A stretch of DNA of 64,000 bases from Kocuria sp. Lineage in GTDB: Bacteria > Actinomycetota > Actinomycetes > Actinomycetales > Micrococcaceae. The stretch covers positions 1 to 64,000 of the forward strand of contig NZ_JAUNPE010000003.1 of NCBI RefSeq assembly GCF_030536815.1, read 5' to 3'. How positions within the stretch are numbered: position 1 is the first letter of the stretch; every line of letters begins with the position of its first letter. The position numbers and the translations under genes are program-made. Below, in pieces: positions 45,392 through 55,621 of the stretch. The notes below the pieces were generated by a model. The model had not been told where the DNA came from, ran no database searches, and was given only the letters and a program-made list of their open reading frames with translations.

Positions 45392-45801
45392 GCGGCGCAC
45401 GCAGTAAAGCCCGCGTTCGTGCGGTAGAAATTTTGTTCGAGGCGGAGCAGCGCGACGAGTCCATCCAGGCCGCGTTGAACCGCCGTCGGGACAACAGCAC
45501 CTCCAAGATCAACCCGTACACGGTGGACATTCTCGAGGGTTTCTACGATCACGCCGAAGACATCGACGAGTTCCTGGAAACCTACTCCCAAGGGTGGACC
45601 CTGGACCGGATGCCCGCCGTGGACCGGAACGTCCTGCGCGTGGGCGCATGGGAATTGCTCTACAACCACGAGATCCCGGATGCCGTGGCCGTGTCCGAAG
45701 CCGTTGCGGTCGCCAGGGAGTTGTCCACCGACGATTCGCCCCGGTTCGTCAACGGCCTTCTCGGCCGGTTGCAGAAAGTCAAGCCGTCTCTGCTGGATTG
45801 A
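45388..45801 (+). CDS. nusB: transcription antitermination protein NusB
   Basis: Binds boxA RNA with ribosomal protein S10 during rRNA transcription. The 137-residue all-helical protein shows [18 protein letters not shown], the central helix, [41 protein letters not shown] and [12 protein letters not shown] 45388 overlaps the efp stop. A terminator follows, so the efp-nusB unit ends here. Confidence 0.95.
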   Translation: MSGARSKARVRAVEILFEAEQRDESIQAALNRRRDNSTSKINPYTVDILEGFYDHAEDIDEFLETYSQGWTLDRMPAVDRNVLRVGAWELLYNHEIPDAVAVSEAVAVARELSTDDSPRFVNGLLGRLQKVKPSLLD

Positions 45802-45808
45802 CGGTGTG

Positions 45809-45847
45809 GGCCCCGGTGTGCTCGTACGGAGCGAACCGGGGCCTTTT
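45809..45847 (+). terminator. intrinsic terminator after nusB
   Basis: A 9-bp stem (45809-45817 with 45835-45843) encloses a smaller GCTC/GAGC stem, and TTTT follows. It separates efp-nusB from the pyr operon. Confidence 0.85.
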
Positions 45848-45886
45848 GCCTGTGATAGCGTCACACCCAGATCGCAACCTTTAAGT

Positions 45887-45902
45887 CCGTCCCGTGAGGC
45901 GG
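45887..45902 (+). promoter_or_regulatory. candidate PyrR-binding RNA hairpin in the pyr leader
   Basis: The RNA UCCCGUGAGG (45890-45899) fits the PyrR loop consensus UCCNGNGAGG exactly, and CCG (45887-45889) can pair with CGG (45900-45902) below it. It ends one base before the pyrR ribosome-binding site GGAAGGAGG (45903-45911). No terminator follows, so binding of PyrR with UMP would block ribosome access and not transcription, as reported for mycobacterial PyrR. TAGCGT (45856-45861) is a possible -10 box. Confidence 0.65.
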
Positions 45903-45917
45903 GGAAGGAGGCGGCAC

Positions 45918-46565
45918 GTGAGCGTGCCAGAACACGGCGAATCATTGCCCGCGACCACGTCGCGCGTGATTCTCTCGACAGCCGACATCGACCGGGCTCT
46001 GACCCGGATAGCCCACGAGATTCTGGAGTCCAACAAGGGCACCGATGATCTCGTTATTCTGGGCATTGCCCGCCGCGGGTACCCGCTGGCGCAGCGCCTG
46101 GCCGCCAAGCTCGAACAGACCGACGAGTCCTTCGACGCCCGTTCCGCCACCGGCCAGCTGGACATCACCATGTACCGCGATGACCTGCGCAAGAACCCGG
46201 CGCGGACCCCGCAGCCCACCGTCATTCCGGACAGCGGCATCGACGGCCGCACCGTGGTCCTCGTGGACGACGTCCTGTTTTCCGGGCGCACCATCCGCGC
46301 CGCCCTGGATGCCCTGGTGGATGTGGGTCGCCCCAGGATCGTGCGGTTGGCCGTGCTGGTGGATCGCGGCCATCGCGAACTGCCCATCCGCGCGGATCAC
46401 GTGGGGAAGAACCTCCCGACCTCCTCCCAGGAGAAGGTGCGGGTGTTGTTGCGCGAATCGGATCCCGGGCAGCGCGAGGAGAACCACGAGGACTGCGTGG
46501 TCATTGACGCTCCGGTGGCCTCGGACCCGGACGTCGCCCGCCCGGGGAAGGGGGCGACCTCGTGA
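45918..46565 (+). CDS. pyrR: bifunctional pyr operon regulator/uracil phosphoribosyltransferase PyrR
   Basis: RNA-binding regulator of pyrimidine synthesis that also has uracil phosphoribosyltransferase activity. The 215-residue protein has [15 protein letters not shown], the YRDDL region, and the PRPP-binding [18 protein letters not shown]. The family core ends at VLLRESD and is followed by about 30 charged extra residues. GTG 45918 was chosen because GGAAGGAGG lies six bases before it; an in-frame GTG at 45894 is inside the regulatory hairpin. First gene of the pyr operon, coupled to pyrB by GTGA. Confidence 0.93.
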   Translation: MSVPEHGESLPATTSRVILSTADIDRALTRIAHEILESNKGTDDLVILGIARRGYPLAQRLAAKLEQTDESFDARSATGQLDITMYRDDLRKNPARTPQPTVIPDSGIDGRTVVLVDDVLFSGRTIRAALDALVDVGRPRIVRLAVLVDRGHRELPIRADHVGKNLPTSSQEKVRVLLRESDPGQREENHEDCVVIDAPVASDPDVARPGKGATS

Positions 46566-47545
46566 AGCACCTGCTCACCACCGCCGACCTGAGCTACCCG
46601 GACGCCCTCAGCGTCCTGGACACCGCCGACCAAATGGCCTCCGTGTCCTCGCGATCCGTCAAGAAATTGCCGGCGCTGCGCGGGCGCACCGTGGTCAACC
46701 TCTTCTTCGAGGACTCCACCCGCACCAGGATCTCCTTTGAAACCGCCGCCAAACGGCTCTCGGCGGACGTCATCAACTTCTCCGCCAAGGGCTCGTCGGT
46801 GTCCAAGGGCGAATCCCTCAAGGACACCGCCCAGACCCTCATGGCCATGAGCGCCGACGCCGTGGTGATCCGCCACGGGGCCTCCGGTGCTCCCCAGCAG
46901 CTCGCGTCGTCGGGCTGGATCGACGCCGCCGTGGTCAACGCGGGCGACGGCAAGCACGAACACCCCACTCAGGCCCTGCTGGACGCCATGACGCTGCGCC
47001 GGGTCCGCGCGCGCCGCGAGGACCGCCCCAGCACCGGCATGGACCTGGAGGGTATGCACGTGGTGATCGTGGGGGATGTGCTGCACTCCCGCGTGGCCCG
47101 CTCCAACGTGTGGCTGCTCCACACACTGGGCGCGCGCGTGACGTTCGTGGCACCCCCCACGTTGTTGCCCGTGGGGATGGACCATTGGCCGTGCGAGGTC
47201 TCCTACGACCTGGACGAGGTGCTGGCCCAGCGCCCCGACGCCGTGATGATGCTCCGGTTGCAGAGTGAGCGCATGAACGCGGCGTTCTTCCCGAGCGAGC
47301 AGGAGTACACGCGGGCGTGGGGTCTGACCCCGGAACGCGTGGCGGCACTGGACGCCATGGGCGCGCCCACCGTGATCATGCACCCGGGTCCCATGAACCG
47401 GGGCCTGGAAATTTCCTCCGAAGCGGCCGATTCACCGCGCTCCACCGTTCTGGCCCAGGTGGCCAATGGTGTGTCCGTGCGCATGGCCGTGTTGTTCCTG
47501 TTGCTCTCGGGAGACGAGAGCACCCCGTCCCTGACCGACAACTGA
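46562..47545 (+). CDS. pyrB: aspartate carbamoyltransferase catalytic subunit
   Basis: Forms carbamoyl aspartate, the committed step of pyrimidine synthesis. The 327-residue protein has the carbamoyl-phosphate site [25 protein letters not shown], the aspartate site [14 protein letters not shown], and [12 protein letters not shown] near the end. No PyrI regulatory subunit is present, so it is probably a simple trimer or associates with PyrC. GTG 46562 overlaps the pyrR stop. Confidence 0.96.
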   Translation: MKHLLTTADLSYPDALSVLDTADQMASVSSRSVKKLPALRGRTVVNLFFEDSTRTRISFETAAKRLSADVINFSAKGSSVSKGESLKDTAQTLMAMSADAVVIRHGASGAPQQLASSGWIDAAVVNAGDGKHEHPTQALLDAMTLRRVRARREDRPSTGMDLEGMHVVIVGDVLHSRVARSNVWLLHTLGARVTFVAPPTLLPVGMDHWPCEVSYDLDEVLAQRPDAVMMLRLQSERMNAAFFPSEQEYTRAWGLTPERVAALDAMGAPTVIMHPGPMNRGLEISSEAADSPRSTVLAQVANGVSVRMAVLFLLLSGDESTPSLTDN

Positions 47546-47555
47546 AGGTGGCATC

Positions 47556-48866
47556 GTGAGTTCCTTCCTCATTAGTTCCGTGAGCCCCGAAGGCTCGGAC
47601 CCCGTTGACCTTCTGATCGCGGACGGCACCATCGTGGCCGTGGGGGAGCCCGGCTCGGTGGACGCCCCCGAGGACACCACCGTGGTGGACGCCACCGGCC
47701 TGATCGCCCTCCCGGGCCTGGTGGACATGCACACCCACTTGCGCCAGCCCGGCCACGAGGACGCCGAGACGGTGGACACCGGCACGCGCGCCGCAGCGAA
47801 GGGCGGTTACACGGCAGTGTTCGCCATGGCCAACTCCAACCCCGTGGCGGACACCGCCGGGGTGGTGGAGCAGGTCTGGCAACTGGGCCGGGACGCCGGA
47901 TGGGCCGACGTGCATCCCGTGGGTGCCGTGACCGTGGGGCTGGAAGGCAAGCGGCTCTCCGAAATCCGTGCCATGGCCGAATCCCGCGCCCGGGTGCGGA
48001 TGTTCTCGGATGACGGCAAGTGCGTGCATGATCCCGTGCTCATGCGCCGCGCCCTGGAATACGTGAAATCCTTCGACGGGCTGGTGGCCCAGCACGCCCA
48101 GGAGCCCCGCCTGACGGAGGGCGCCCAAATGAACGAGGGCGTGGTCTCCGCGGAGCTCGGGTTGACCGGTTGGCCGGCCGTTGCGGAAGAAGCGATCATT
48201 GCCCGCGACGTTCTGCTGGCCCAGCACGTGAACTCCCGACTGCACATCTGCCACGTCTCGACCAAGGGTTCCGTGGAGATCGTGCGCTGGGCCAAGGAAC
48301 GCGGCGTCGACGTGACCGCCGAGGTCACCCCCCACCACCTGCTGCTCACCGAGGAACTGGTGCGCACCTTCGACCCGGTCTACAAGGTCAACCCGCCGCT
48401 GCGCACCGACGAGGACGTCATGGCCCTGCGCGCGGCCGTGGCGGACGGCACCATCGACGTGATCGGCACCGACCACGCCCCGCACACCATCGAGGACAAG
48501 GAATCCGAGTGGAGCTGCGCGGCCATGGGGATGACCGGGCTGGAGACCGCGCTGTCGGTCGTGCAGAAGACCCTGGTGGACACCGGAATGATCGACTGGG
48601 CCACGGTCGCCACCATCACCTCGCGCCGCCCGTCCGAGATCTTGCGGCTGCCGGACCAGGGTGCTGCGCTGGAAGCCGGTGCTGCCGCCAACATCACGCT
48701 GTGGGATCCGGCGGGGGAGACCCCGGTCAACCCGGAGACCCACGTGTCCAAGGGACGCAACAGCCCCTACAGGGGCATGCCGCTTCCCGGACGCGTGATC
48801 GCCACCTTCTACCGGGGCCACCCGGTGGTCCTGGACGGGCAGCTCAACACACCGCTGTTCGCCTGA
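47556..48866 (+). CDS. pyrC: dihydroorotase
   Basis: Cyclises carbamoyl aspartate to dihydroorotate. The 436-residue type I amidohydrolase has metal ligands in DMHTHLRQPG, LVAQHAQEP, LHICHVSTKG and GTDHAPHT. Its C-terminal beta strands end with SPYRGMPLPGRVIATFYRG. Length and motifs are complete. It starts at GTG 47556, ten bases after pyrB. Confidence 0.95.
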   Translation: MSSFLISSVSPEGSDPVDLLIADGTIVAVGEPGSVDAPEDTTVVDATGLIALPGLVDMHTHLRQPGHEDAETVDTGTRAAAKGGYTAVFAMANSNPVADTAGVVEQVWQLGRDAGWADVHPVGAVTVGLEGKRLSEIRAMAESRARVRMFSDDGKCVHDPVLMRRALEYVKSFDGLVAQHAQEPRLTEGAQMNEGVVSAELGLTGWPAVAEEAIIARDVLLAQHVNSRLHICHVSTKGSVEIVRWAKERGVDVTAEVTPHHLLLTEELVRTFDPVYKVNPPLRTDEDVMALRAAVADGTIDVIGTDHAPHTIEDKESEWSCAAMGMTGLETALSVVQKTLVDTGMIDWATVATITSRRPSEILRLPDQGAALEAGAAANITLWDPAGETPVNPETHVSKGRNSPYRGMPLPGRVIATFYRGHPVVLDGQLNTPLFA

Positions 48867-48898
48867 GATCCGATCCGACCACGAAAGGCACCCCGTCC

Positions 48899-49396
48899 AT
48901 GTCTGACAAGCTCCTCCCCACGCTCCTCGCGATCCTGATCGTCGTGGTGCTCTTCACCCTGGTGTGGTGGGGGTGGCGTGGCCGCATTCGACGTCAGTCG
49001 GACGTACCCCAGTTGCCGCAGGCACCCGCGGACCTCCTCGATCGACTCGTGACCCGAGCGGACGGCATGTACGTGGTGACCACTTACACCGCCCAGCCGC
49101 TCGAGCGGATTGCCATTCACGGCCTGGGAGTGCGCTCCAACGCGGAGGCGATCGTCACCGAGGACGGCGTGCTGATCAACCGCCAGGGCGCGCAAGACGT
49201 CTATATCCCTCGTGAACAGCTGCGCTCGGTGGCCACAGCCTCGGGGATGGTCGGCAAGTTCGTGGAACGTGACGGCCTGGTCGTGTTCACATGGCAGCTC
49301 GGTGACACCGTGGTCGACACCGGTTTCCGCGCCCGTAACGGCGCGGAATCCCGCGAACTCGAGAATGCGGCGTCGGCGCTCGTGAGCGCCCCCTAA
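48899..49396 (+). CDS. membrane-anchored protein with PH-like domain, unknown function
   Basis: A 165-residue protein with one N-terminal membrane helix (residues about 6-27, PTLLAILIVVVLFTLVWWGW). A beta-rich domain follows (DGMYVVTTYTAQPLERI, VRSNAEAIVTEDGVLINRQG, VYIPREQLRSVATASGMVGKF, GLVVFTWQLGDTVVDTGFR) and resembles the PH-like fold of conserved actinobacterial membrane proteins. The same gene lies between pyrC and carA in mycobacteria (Rv1382), so the link to pyrimidine genes is old but unexplained. GAAAGG precedes ATG 48899. Confidence 0.8.
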   Translation: MSDKLLPTLLAILIVVVLFTLVWWGWRGRIRRQSDVPQLPQAPADLLDRLVTRADGMYVVTTYTAQPLERIAIHGLGVRSNAEAIVTEDGVLINRQGAQDVYIPREQLRSVATASGMVGKFVERDGLVVFTWQLGDTVVDTGFRARNGAESRELENAASALVSAP

Positions 49397-49455
49397 ATTT
49401 TGCGTCCTCCGCGCCCCGTGCGCTCAGTTTTTGATGAAAAGGAAAGGAGTTCTTC

Positions 49456-50643
49456 GTGAACTCACACCCCCTTCAACCGTCCGTCCTGGTCCTCGAGGAC
49501 GGCCGCGTGTTCCACGGTCGTTCCTGGGGAGCCCCCGGCAACACCTTTGGTGAGGCCGTGTTCGCCACGGGAATGACCGGTTACCAGGAAACACTGACGG
49601 ATCCCTCCTACGCGGGACAGATCGTCATCCAGACCGCCCCGCACATCGGTAACACCGGCGTCAATGACCAGGATGCCGAATCGCGCAAGATCTGGGTCAA
49701 CGGCTTCGTGGTGCGCGATCCAGCGCGCAGGGCCTCCAACTGGCGCTCGGAACGCAGCCTGGACGACGAACTCACCGCCCAGAACATCGTGGGCCTGCAG
49801 GGCGTGGACACCCGCGCGCTGACTCGCCATTTGCGGGACAAGGGCGCCATGCGCGCGGGCATCTTCGCCGGGGACGACGCCGCTCGGCCCGTCTCCGAGC
49901 TCGTCCAGCTCGTCAAGGACCAACCCACCATGGAGGGCCGGAGCCTGGCCGAATCGGTCAGCATCGACGAGGCCTACGTGGTGGAACCGGCCGATCACGG
50001 CTGGGACGGGCCCGTGAAGCATGACCTGGCGGCCGTGGACCTGGGCATCAAGGGAATGACCCCCCAGCGCTTTGCCGAGCGCGGCGTGCGGGTCCACGTG
50101 GTGCCGGCGACCACCACGTTCGATGAGCTCAAGAAGCGCCACGTGGACGGGGTGTTCTTCTCCAACGGCCCCGGTGACCCCGCTACCGCGGACCACCAGG
50201 TGCAGCTGCTGCGAGAGGTCCTGGACGCCAAGATCCCGTTCTTCGGCATTTGTTTCGGTAATCAGCTGCTGGGCCGTGCGCTGGGTTTCGGCACGTACAA
50301 GCTGCCCTTCGGTCACCGCGGCATCAATCAACCGGTCATGGACCTGACCACCGGCAAGGTGGAGATCACCTCCCAGAACCACGGGTTCGCCGTGGACGCC
50401 CCGGTGGGGGAGACCGTCACCGCTCCCGAGTCCCGCTTCGGTTCCGTGGCGGTGTCCCACGTGGGACTCAACGACAACGTGGTGGAGGGCATTCGCTGCC
50501 TGGACCTGCCGGCCTTCTCGGTGCAGTACCACCCCGAGGCCGCCGCTGGTCCGCATGACGCCGCCTACCTTTTCGACCGCTTTATCGACGTGATGGACCG
50601 GGCCGCACAGGGCACCGCAACTCAGGAAGCAGGACAGCACTAA
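49456..50643 (+). CDS. carA: carbamoyl-phosphate synthase small subunit
   Basis: Glutaminase subunit delivering ammonia to CarB. The 395-residue protein has the N-terminal domain ([32 protein letters not shown]) and the class I amidotransferase domain. Nucleophile Cys is in [16 protein letters not shown], and the His/Glu pair in [20 protein letters not shown] precedes GTG 49456. The carA stop and carB start share one base (TAATG). Confidence 0.95.
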   Translation: MNSHPLQPSVLVLEDGRVFHGRSWGAPGNTFGEAVFATGMTGYQETLTDPSYAGQIVIQTAPHIGNTGVNDQDAESRKIWVNGFVVRDPARRASNWRSERSLDDELTAQNIVGLQGVDTRALTRHLRDKGAMRAGIFAGDDAARPVSELVQLVKDQPTMEGRSLAESVSIDEAYVVEPADHGWDGPVKHDLAAVDLGIKGMTPQRFAERGVRVHVVPATTTFDELKKRHVDGVFFSNGPGDPATADHQVQLLREVLDAKIPFFGICFGNQLLGRALGFGTYKLPFGHRGINQPVMDLTTGKVEITSQNHGFAVDAPVGETVTAPESRFGSVAVSHVGLNDNVVEGIRCLDLPAFSVQYHPEAAAGPHDAAYLFDRFIDVMDRAAQGTATQEAGQH

Positions 50644-53600
50644 TGCCCCGTAGGCAAGATCTGAACAGTGTTCTCGTGATCGGCTCCGGCCCCATCGTGA
50701 TCGGCCAGGCCGCCGAGTTCGACTACTCCGGCACCCAGGCGTTGCGCGTGCTCAAGGACGAGGGCATCCGGGTGATCCTCGTGAACTCCAACCCCGCGAC
50801 CATCATGACGGACCCCGAGTTCGCTGATGCCACCTACGTGGAGCCCATCACCCCCGAGGTGGTCGAGAAGATCATCGAGAAGGAACGTCCCGACGCCGTC
50901 CTGCCCACCCTGGGTGGCCAGACCGCCTTGAACACGGCGCTGGCCCTGGACGCCAACGGCGTGCTGGACAAGTACGACGTCGAACTCATCGGCGCGGACG
51001 TCGAGGCCATCAACCTGGGCGAGGACCGCGAGGCGTTCAAGGGTGTGGTGCAACGCTGCGGCGCGGAATCCGCCCGCTCCGTGATCGTGCACTCGATGCC
51101 CGAAGCGCTGGCCGCCGCCGAAACCCTGGGGTACCCCATGGTGGTCCGCCCGTCCTTCACCATGGGCGGGCTGGGCTCGGGAATGGCCTACAACGAGACC
51201 GACCTGCACCGGATTGCCGGTGCGGGCATCCAGTACTCGCCCACCTCCGAGGTGCTGCTCGAGGAGTCCATCCTCGGGTGGAAGGAATACGAGCTGGAAA
51301 TGATGCGCGACGCCAACGACAACGTGGTGGTCGTGTGCTCGATCGAGAACGTGGACCCCGTGGGCGTGCACACCGGTGACTCGATCACCGTTGCGCCCGC
51401 GCTGACCCTCACCGACGTGGAGTACCAGCGCATGCGCGACATCGCGATCGCTGTGATCCGCGAGGTGGGCGTGGACACCGGCGGCTGCAACATCCAGTTC
51501 GCCGTGGAGCCGGACACCGGTCGCATCGTGGTCATCGAAATGAACCCGCGTGTGTCCCGTTCCTCCGCGCTGGCCTCCAAGGCCACGGGCTTCCCGATCG
51601 CCAAGATCGCGACCAAACTGTCGCTGGGGTACACCCTGGACGAGATCCCCAACGACATCACGCAGAAGACCCCGGCGAGCTTCGAACCGACCCTGGACTA
51701 CGTGGTGGTCAAGGTTCCGCGCTTCGCGTTCGAGAAGTTCCCGGCCGCCGATCCCACGCTGACCACCACCATGAAGTCGGTGGGTGAGGCCATGGCCATC
51801 GGCCGTAACTTCACCGAGGCGCTGCAGAAGGCGCTGCGGTCCCTGGAGCAGAAGGGCTCATCCTTCGACTTCACCAAGCCCGCGGTGGAGGCCGGGCCCA
51901 ACACCGTGGCCCGCTTGGTGGAGCGCACCAAGGAAACCACCACGGAGCGGCTGCGCAACGTCCAGCGGGCCCTGCTGGCCGGTGCCACGCTCGAGCAGCT
52001 CTTCGACGCCACCGCGATCGACCCGTGGTTCCTGGACCAGCTGCAGCTGCTCAATGAAACCGCCGAGCTGATCCGCGAGGACCGCGACCTGCGCCCCGAA
52101 ACGCTGCGCGAGGCCAAACGCCATGGCTTCTCGGACGCCCAGATCGGTGAATTGGTGCACCTGGACGAGTCCGTGGTGCGTGGTATCCGCCACGCCCTGG
52201 ACATCCGCCCCGTGTTCAAGACCGTTGACACGTGCGCGGCCGAGTTCGAGGCCTTCACGCCCTACCACTACTCCAGCTACGACGACGAGAACGAGATCGC
52301 CCCGCACGCGTTGCCGTCGATCATGATTCTCGGTTCGGGCCCCAACCGGATCGGTCAGGGCATTGAATTCGACTACTCGTGCGTGCACGCCTCCATGGTG
52401 CTGCGTGCGGCCGGGTACGAGACCGTCATGGTCAACTGCAACCCGGAGACCGTCTCCACCGACTACGACGTTTCCACGCGCCTGTACTTCGAACCGCTCA
52501 CGTTCGAGGACGTCATGGAGGTCGTTGAGGCGGAACGCCGCAGCGGTGGCCTGATGGGCGTGTTCGTGCAACTGGGTGGCCAGACCCCGCTGAAGCTGGC
52601 CGCGGACCTCAAGGCCGCCGGTGTGCCCATTCTGGGGACCACCCCGGAGGCCATCGACCTGGCCGAGGATCGTGGGGAGTTCGCCCGGGTGCTGCACCAG
52701 GCGGGCCTGCGTCAGCCCAAGAACGGCACGGCCTCCACCTTCGACGAGGCGAGCGTCATCGCCAACGACATCGGCTACCCCGTGCTCGTGCGCCCGTCCT
52801 ACGTGCTCGGTGGCCGCGGGATGGAAATCGTCTACGACCAGGATTCGCTGCGCCGCTACCTCGAGAACGCGACGGAGGTCAGCGCCAACCGTCCCGCGCT
52901 GATCGACAAGTTCCTCGAGGACGCCATCGAGATCGACGTGGACGCGCTCTTCGACGGTAAGGAGGTGTACGTGGGCGGTGTGATGGAGCACATCGAGGAG
53001 GCAGGCATCCACTCCGGTGACTCCGCGTGTGTCCTCCCGCCGATCACGCTGGGCCCGGAGGTCGTCCAGCGCGTGCGCGAGGCCACCGCGGACATTGCCC
53101 GCGGTGTGGGCGTCAACGGCCTGATCAACATCCAGTTCGCCCTGGCCTCGAACATCCTGTACGTGATCGAGGCCAATCCGCGCGCCTCGCGCACGGTTCC
53201 GTTCGTGTCCAAAGCCACCGGTGTGCAGCTGGCCAAGGCCGCAGCGCTCATGGGCACGGGCCGTTCCATCGCCCAGTTGCGTGCCGAGCACGTGCTGCCG
53301 TCCACCTACGACGGCGCGGACCTTCCGGCGAACACACCGGTCGCCGTGAAGGAAGCCGTGCTGCCCTTTGCCCGCTTCCGCACCGCCGAAGGATCCGTGG
53401 TCGATTCGCTGCTGGGTCCCGAGATGCGCTCGACCGGCGAGGTCATGGGCATCGACAAGTACTTCGACACCGCGTTCGCCAAGGCGCAGGCGGCCGTGGG
53501 CGGTCCCCTGCCGACCTCGGGTCGCCTGTTCGTCTCGGTGGCCAACAAGGACAAGCGCTCGGCGGTGATTTACGTGAAGATGTTCTCCAACCTCGGTTTC

Positions 53601-53963
53601 GAGATCGTCTCCACGGGCGGCACCGCGGACGTGCTGCGACGCAACGGCATTGAATCCACCGTGGTCTCCAAGATCACGGACGCCCCCGAGGGCGAGGATT
53701 CGGTGGCTGACTGGATCACCGACGGCAAGATCGACCTGATCTTCAATACGCCCTCCGGTGGTCAGGAGGCCCGCAGCGACGGCTACCAGATCCGCGCGGC
53801 GGCCACCTCGATCGGCGTGCCGATCATGACCACGGTGTCCGAACTCGGGGCGGCGCTCCAGGCGATCACCGCCCAGCGGCAGTTCTCCTGGTCGGTCAAC
53901 AGCCTGCAGGTCCACGAGAAGACCCTGCGCGACGCCGTCCTCGCCGGGCACACGCGTGGCTGA
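50643..53963 (+). CDS. carB: carbamoyl-phosphate synthase large subunit
   Basis: Makes carbamoyl phosphate for pyrimidines and arginine. The 1106-residue protein shows the duplicated ATP-grasp architecture. The first half has [35 protein letters not shown] and [17 protein letters not shown]. The second half has [39 protein letters not shown] and [17 protein letters not shown]. The C-terminal MGS-like allosteric domain ([38 protein letters not shown]) is complete. The 3' end overlaps pyrF by eight bases. Confidence 0.97.
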   Translation: MPRRQDLNSVLVIGSGPIVIGQAAEFDYSGTQALRVLKDEGIRVILVNSNPATIMTDPEFADATYVEPITPEVVEKIIEKERPDAVLPTLGGQTALNTALALDANGVLDKYDVELIGADVEAINLGEDREAFKGVVQRCGAESARSVIVHSMPEALAAAETLGYPMVVRPSFTMGGLGSGMAYNETDLHRIAGAGIQYSPTSEVLLEESILGWKEYELEMMRDANDNVVVVCSIENVDPVGVHTGDSITVAPALTLTDVEYQRMRDIAIAVIREVGVDTGGCNIQFAVEPDTGRIVVIEMNPRVSRSSALASKATGFPIAKIATKLSLGYTLDEIPNDITQKTPASFEPTLDYVVVKVPRFAFEKFPAADPTLTTTMKSVGEAMAIGRNFTEALQKALRSLEQKGSSFDFTKPAVEAGPNTVARLVERTKETTTERLRNVQRALLAGATLEQLFDATAIDPWFLDQLQLLNETAELIREDRDLRPETLREAKRHGFSDAQIGELVHLDESVVRGIRHALDIRPVFKTVDTCAAEFEAFTPYHYSSYDDENEIAPHALPSIMILGSGPNRIGQGIEFDYSCVHASMVLRAAGYETVMVNCNPETVSTDYDVSTRLYFEPLTFEDVMEVVEAERRSGGLMGVFVQLGGQTPLKLAADLKAAGVPILGTTPEAIDLAEDRGEFARVLHQAGLRQPKNGTASTFDEASVIANDIGYPVLVRPSYVLGGRGMEIVYDQDSLRRYLENATEVSANRPALIDKFLEDAIEIDVDALFDGKEVYVGGVMEHIEEAGIHSGDSACVLPPITLGPEVVQRVREATADIARGVGVNGLINIQFALASNILYVIEANPRASRTVPFVSKATGVQLAKAAALMGTGRSIAQLRAEHVLPSTYDGADLPANTPVAVKEAVLPFARFRTAEGSVVDSLLGPEMRSTGEVMGIDKYFDTAFAKAQAAVGGPLPTSGRLFVSVANKDKRSAVIYVKMFSNLGFEIVSTGGTADVLRRNGIESTVVSKITDAPEGEDSVADWITDGKIDLIFNTPSGGQEARSDGYQIRAAATSIGVPIMTTVSELGAALQAITAQRQFSWSVNSLQVHEKTLRDAVLAGHTRG

Positions 53964-54984
53964 GCAGGCTACGCAGCGAGCGGGTGACGACGCCGCGGCG
54001 TCGTCACCCGCGGCGGGGGCACCGCAGCGTTCCGGCGTCACGCGCGAACCCTTTGGTGCGCGACTGCGCCGGGCCATGGTCGAGCACGGGCCCCTGTGCG
54101 TGGGCATCGACCCCCACCCGGGGCTGCTGGACGCGTGGGGACTGCCCCACACCGTGGCGGGTCTGGAGAAATTCTCGCTCACCGTGGTCGAGGCGGCGGC
54201 CGGGCACGCGGCCACCCTGAAACCGCAGGTGGCCCTGTACGAAGCGTTCGGTTCTGCCGGGTTGGCGGTCCTGGAACGCGTGCTGCGCGACTGCCGGGAG
54301 GCCGGGGTCCTGACCATTGCGGACGCCAAGCGAGGCGATATCGGGTCAACGATGGCCGCTTATGCCACGGCGTGGCTGTCGGACGATTCGCCGTTGGCCG
54401 CCGATTCCGTGACCCTCAGCCCCTACCTGGGGTTCGAGTCGTTGCGTCCGGCCCTTGACCTGGCGAGGCAGACCGGACGTGGCACGTTCGTCCTGGCGCT
54501 GACCTCCAACCCCGAAGGTGCCAGTGTGCAGCACGTGGGTGGTGACGAATCAGTGGCGAAAACAATTCTCCGCGCGGTCCAAGAAGAAAACCGCCATGTC
54601 ACCGCGGCGACGCGGGAAAACACTGAGACGGGCATCACTCAGAACACGGCGATAAATCCGCCCGGGACAAATTGTGACCAAATCGTTATAAACGGGAAGA
54701 ATGCTCCCCTGGGCTCGTGCGGGGTGGTTATCGGAGCCACCGTTTCTGCTGCCCTTTCCGACCTGCGCATTGACCTGTGCAATTTCAACGGACCCATCCT
54801 TTCTCCGGGATACGGTGCGCAGGGGGCTGACGCCAACGCCGTGGCGGGGGTGTTTGACCAAGTCAGCGGGAATGTTTTGGCTAATTCGTCCCGGGGGGTG
54901 CTACGTCACGGGCCGGACCTATCCGCTTTGCGTTCTGCAATCCAACGTTCCGGTGATGAACTTAACACCGCGCTTTACGGCTGA
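53956..54984 (+). CDS. pyrF: orotidine 5'-phosphate decarboxylase (type 2) with an internal insert
   Basis: Final step of UMP synthesis. The 342-residue protein has the type 2 signatures: [17 protein letters not shown], the catalytic [10 protein letters not shown] (Asp123, Lys125, Asp128), the phosphate-side [11 protein letters not shown] and [11 protein letters not shown]. Two features make it longer than the usual 270-280 residues: a 30-residue N-terminal extension and an insert of about 37 residues (213-249, polar, N/T-rich). The insert lies between a helix and the strand GVVIGATV. From about 54540 the base composition falls clearly below that of carB and the first half of pyrF. Active-site residues are intact, so the enzyme is probably functional. 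GTG 53956 overlaps the end of carB. Confidence 0.9.
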   Translation: MAEQATQRAGDDAAASSPAAGAPQRSGVTREPFGARLRRAMVEHGPLCVGIDPHPGLLDAWGLPHTVAGLEKFSLTVVEAAAGHAATLKPQVALYEAFGSAGLAVLERVLRDCREAGVLTIADAKRGDIGSTMAAYATAWLSDDSPLAADSVTLSPYLGFESLRPALDLARQTGRGTFVLALTSNPEGASVQHVGGDESVAKTILRAVQEENRHVTAATRENTETGITQNTAINPPGTNCDQIVINGKNAPLGSCGVVIGATVSAALSDLRIDLCNFNGPILSPGYGAQGADANAVAGVFDQVSGNVLANSSRGVLRHGPDLSALRSAIQRSGDELNTALYG

Positions 54985-55155
54985 ATCACTGCTCTGAAAA
55001 CGGAAATAACGCCATTAAAAACCCTGATCAGAGGGTATTCACGGTGTTTACGCCCTAATTAATGTCGGGTACTTTTCCGATAGCGGCTACCCCCCAGATC
55101 CGCTACTGCAAGCGTGTGGGAGCGCACGCAGAGCAACCAGAGGAGAGAGATCCAC
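54985..55155 (+). other. A+T-rich gap between pyrF and mihF
   Basis: No gene here. It is markedly AT-rich compared with the rest of the window and holds a small palindromic hairpin, ACCCT (55021-55025) with AGGGT (55032-55036), without a T-run. It must carry the mihF promoter; GATAGC near 55078 is a possible -10 box. The ribosome-binding site GAGGAGAGAG of mihF closes the gap. Confidence 0.5.
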
Positions 55156-55470
55156 ATGGCATTACGTCCCTTGACAGACGAAGAGCGAGCGCGAGCACGT
55201 GAAAAGGCAACGGCAGCGCGTACTGTGCGGGCGGAGGTGAAGAAGGCACTGCGCGAGGGCACCATGACCGTGGCCGAGGTTCTGCAACGCGGCGACAGCG
55301 ACGAAGCCGTGAGCCGGCTGAAAGCCACGGACCTGCTCGAAGCCACCCCCGGAATCGGAAAGGTCCGATCGGCGGCCATCATGGACCAGATCGGCATCGC
55401 ACGAACCCGACGGGTGCGTGGCCTGGGGCAGCACCAGCGGCGCGCCTTGATCGATTACCTTGACCGGTGA
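55156..55470 (+). CDS. mihF: integration host factor, actinobacterial type (mIHF)
   Basis: Nucleoid-associated DNA-bending protein, unrelated to the E. coli IHF. The 104-residue protein has a long N-terminal helix (PLTDEERARAREKATAARTVRAEVK) and the helix-two-turn-helix DNA-binding part LLEATPGIGKVRSAAIMDQIGIARTRRVRGLG. ATG 55156 follows GAGGAGAGAG; an in-frame GTG at 55114 would add 14 residues, as in some longer mycobacterial annotations. Conserved position between pyrF and gmk. Confidence 0.94.
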   Translation: MALRPLTDEERARAREKATAARTVRAEVKKALREGTMTVAEVLQRGDSDEAVSRLKATDLLEATPGIGKVRSAAIMDQIGIARTRRVRGLGQHQRRALIDYLDR

Positions 55471-55561
55471 GTCGTGATCCACACCAACGGGGGCATCGGT
55501 GAGCGGCGGCACATGGACGTGACCGCGGCTGGTTGATCCCACCGATCGGCCCGTTGGTACA

Positions 55562-55599
55562 GTGGCGGAACAGGTTTTCACCTGTTTCGCCACTTTTTT
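55562..55599 (+). terminator. strong intrinsic terminator between mihF and gmk
   Basis: A 14-bp stem (55562-55575 with 55580-55593, one G-T pair) with a TTTC loop is followed by six T residues. TACAGT (55558-55563) overlaps its left edge and could be the -10 box of a gmk promoter starting within the stem. Confidence 0.9.
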
Positions 55600-55621
55600 G
55601 TCCCGGATTCCGGAGGTCACT

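Noticed and set aside
55114..55155. Longer mIHF from GTG 55114
   Set aside because: ATG 55156 has a strong ribosome-binding site and gives the conserved length of about 105 residues.
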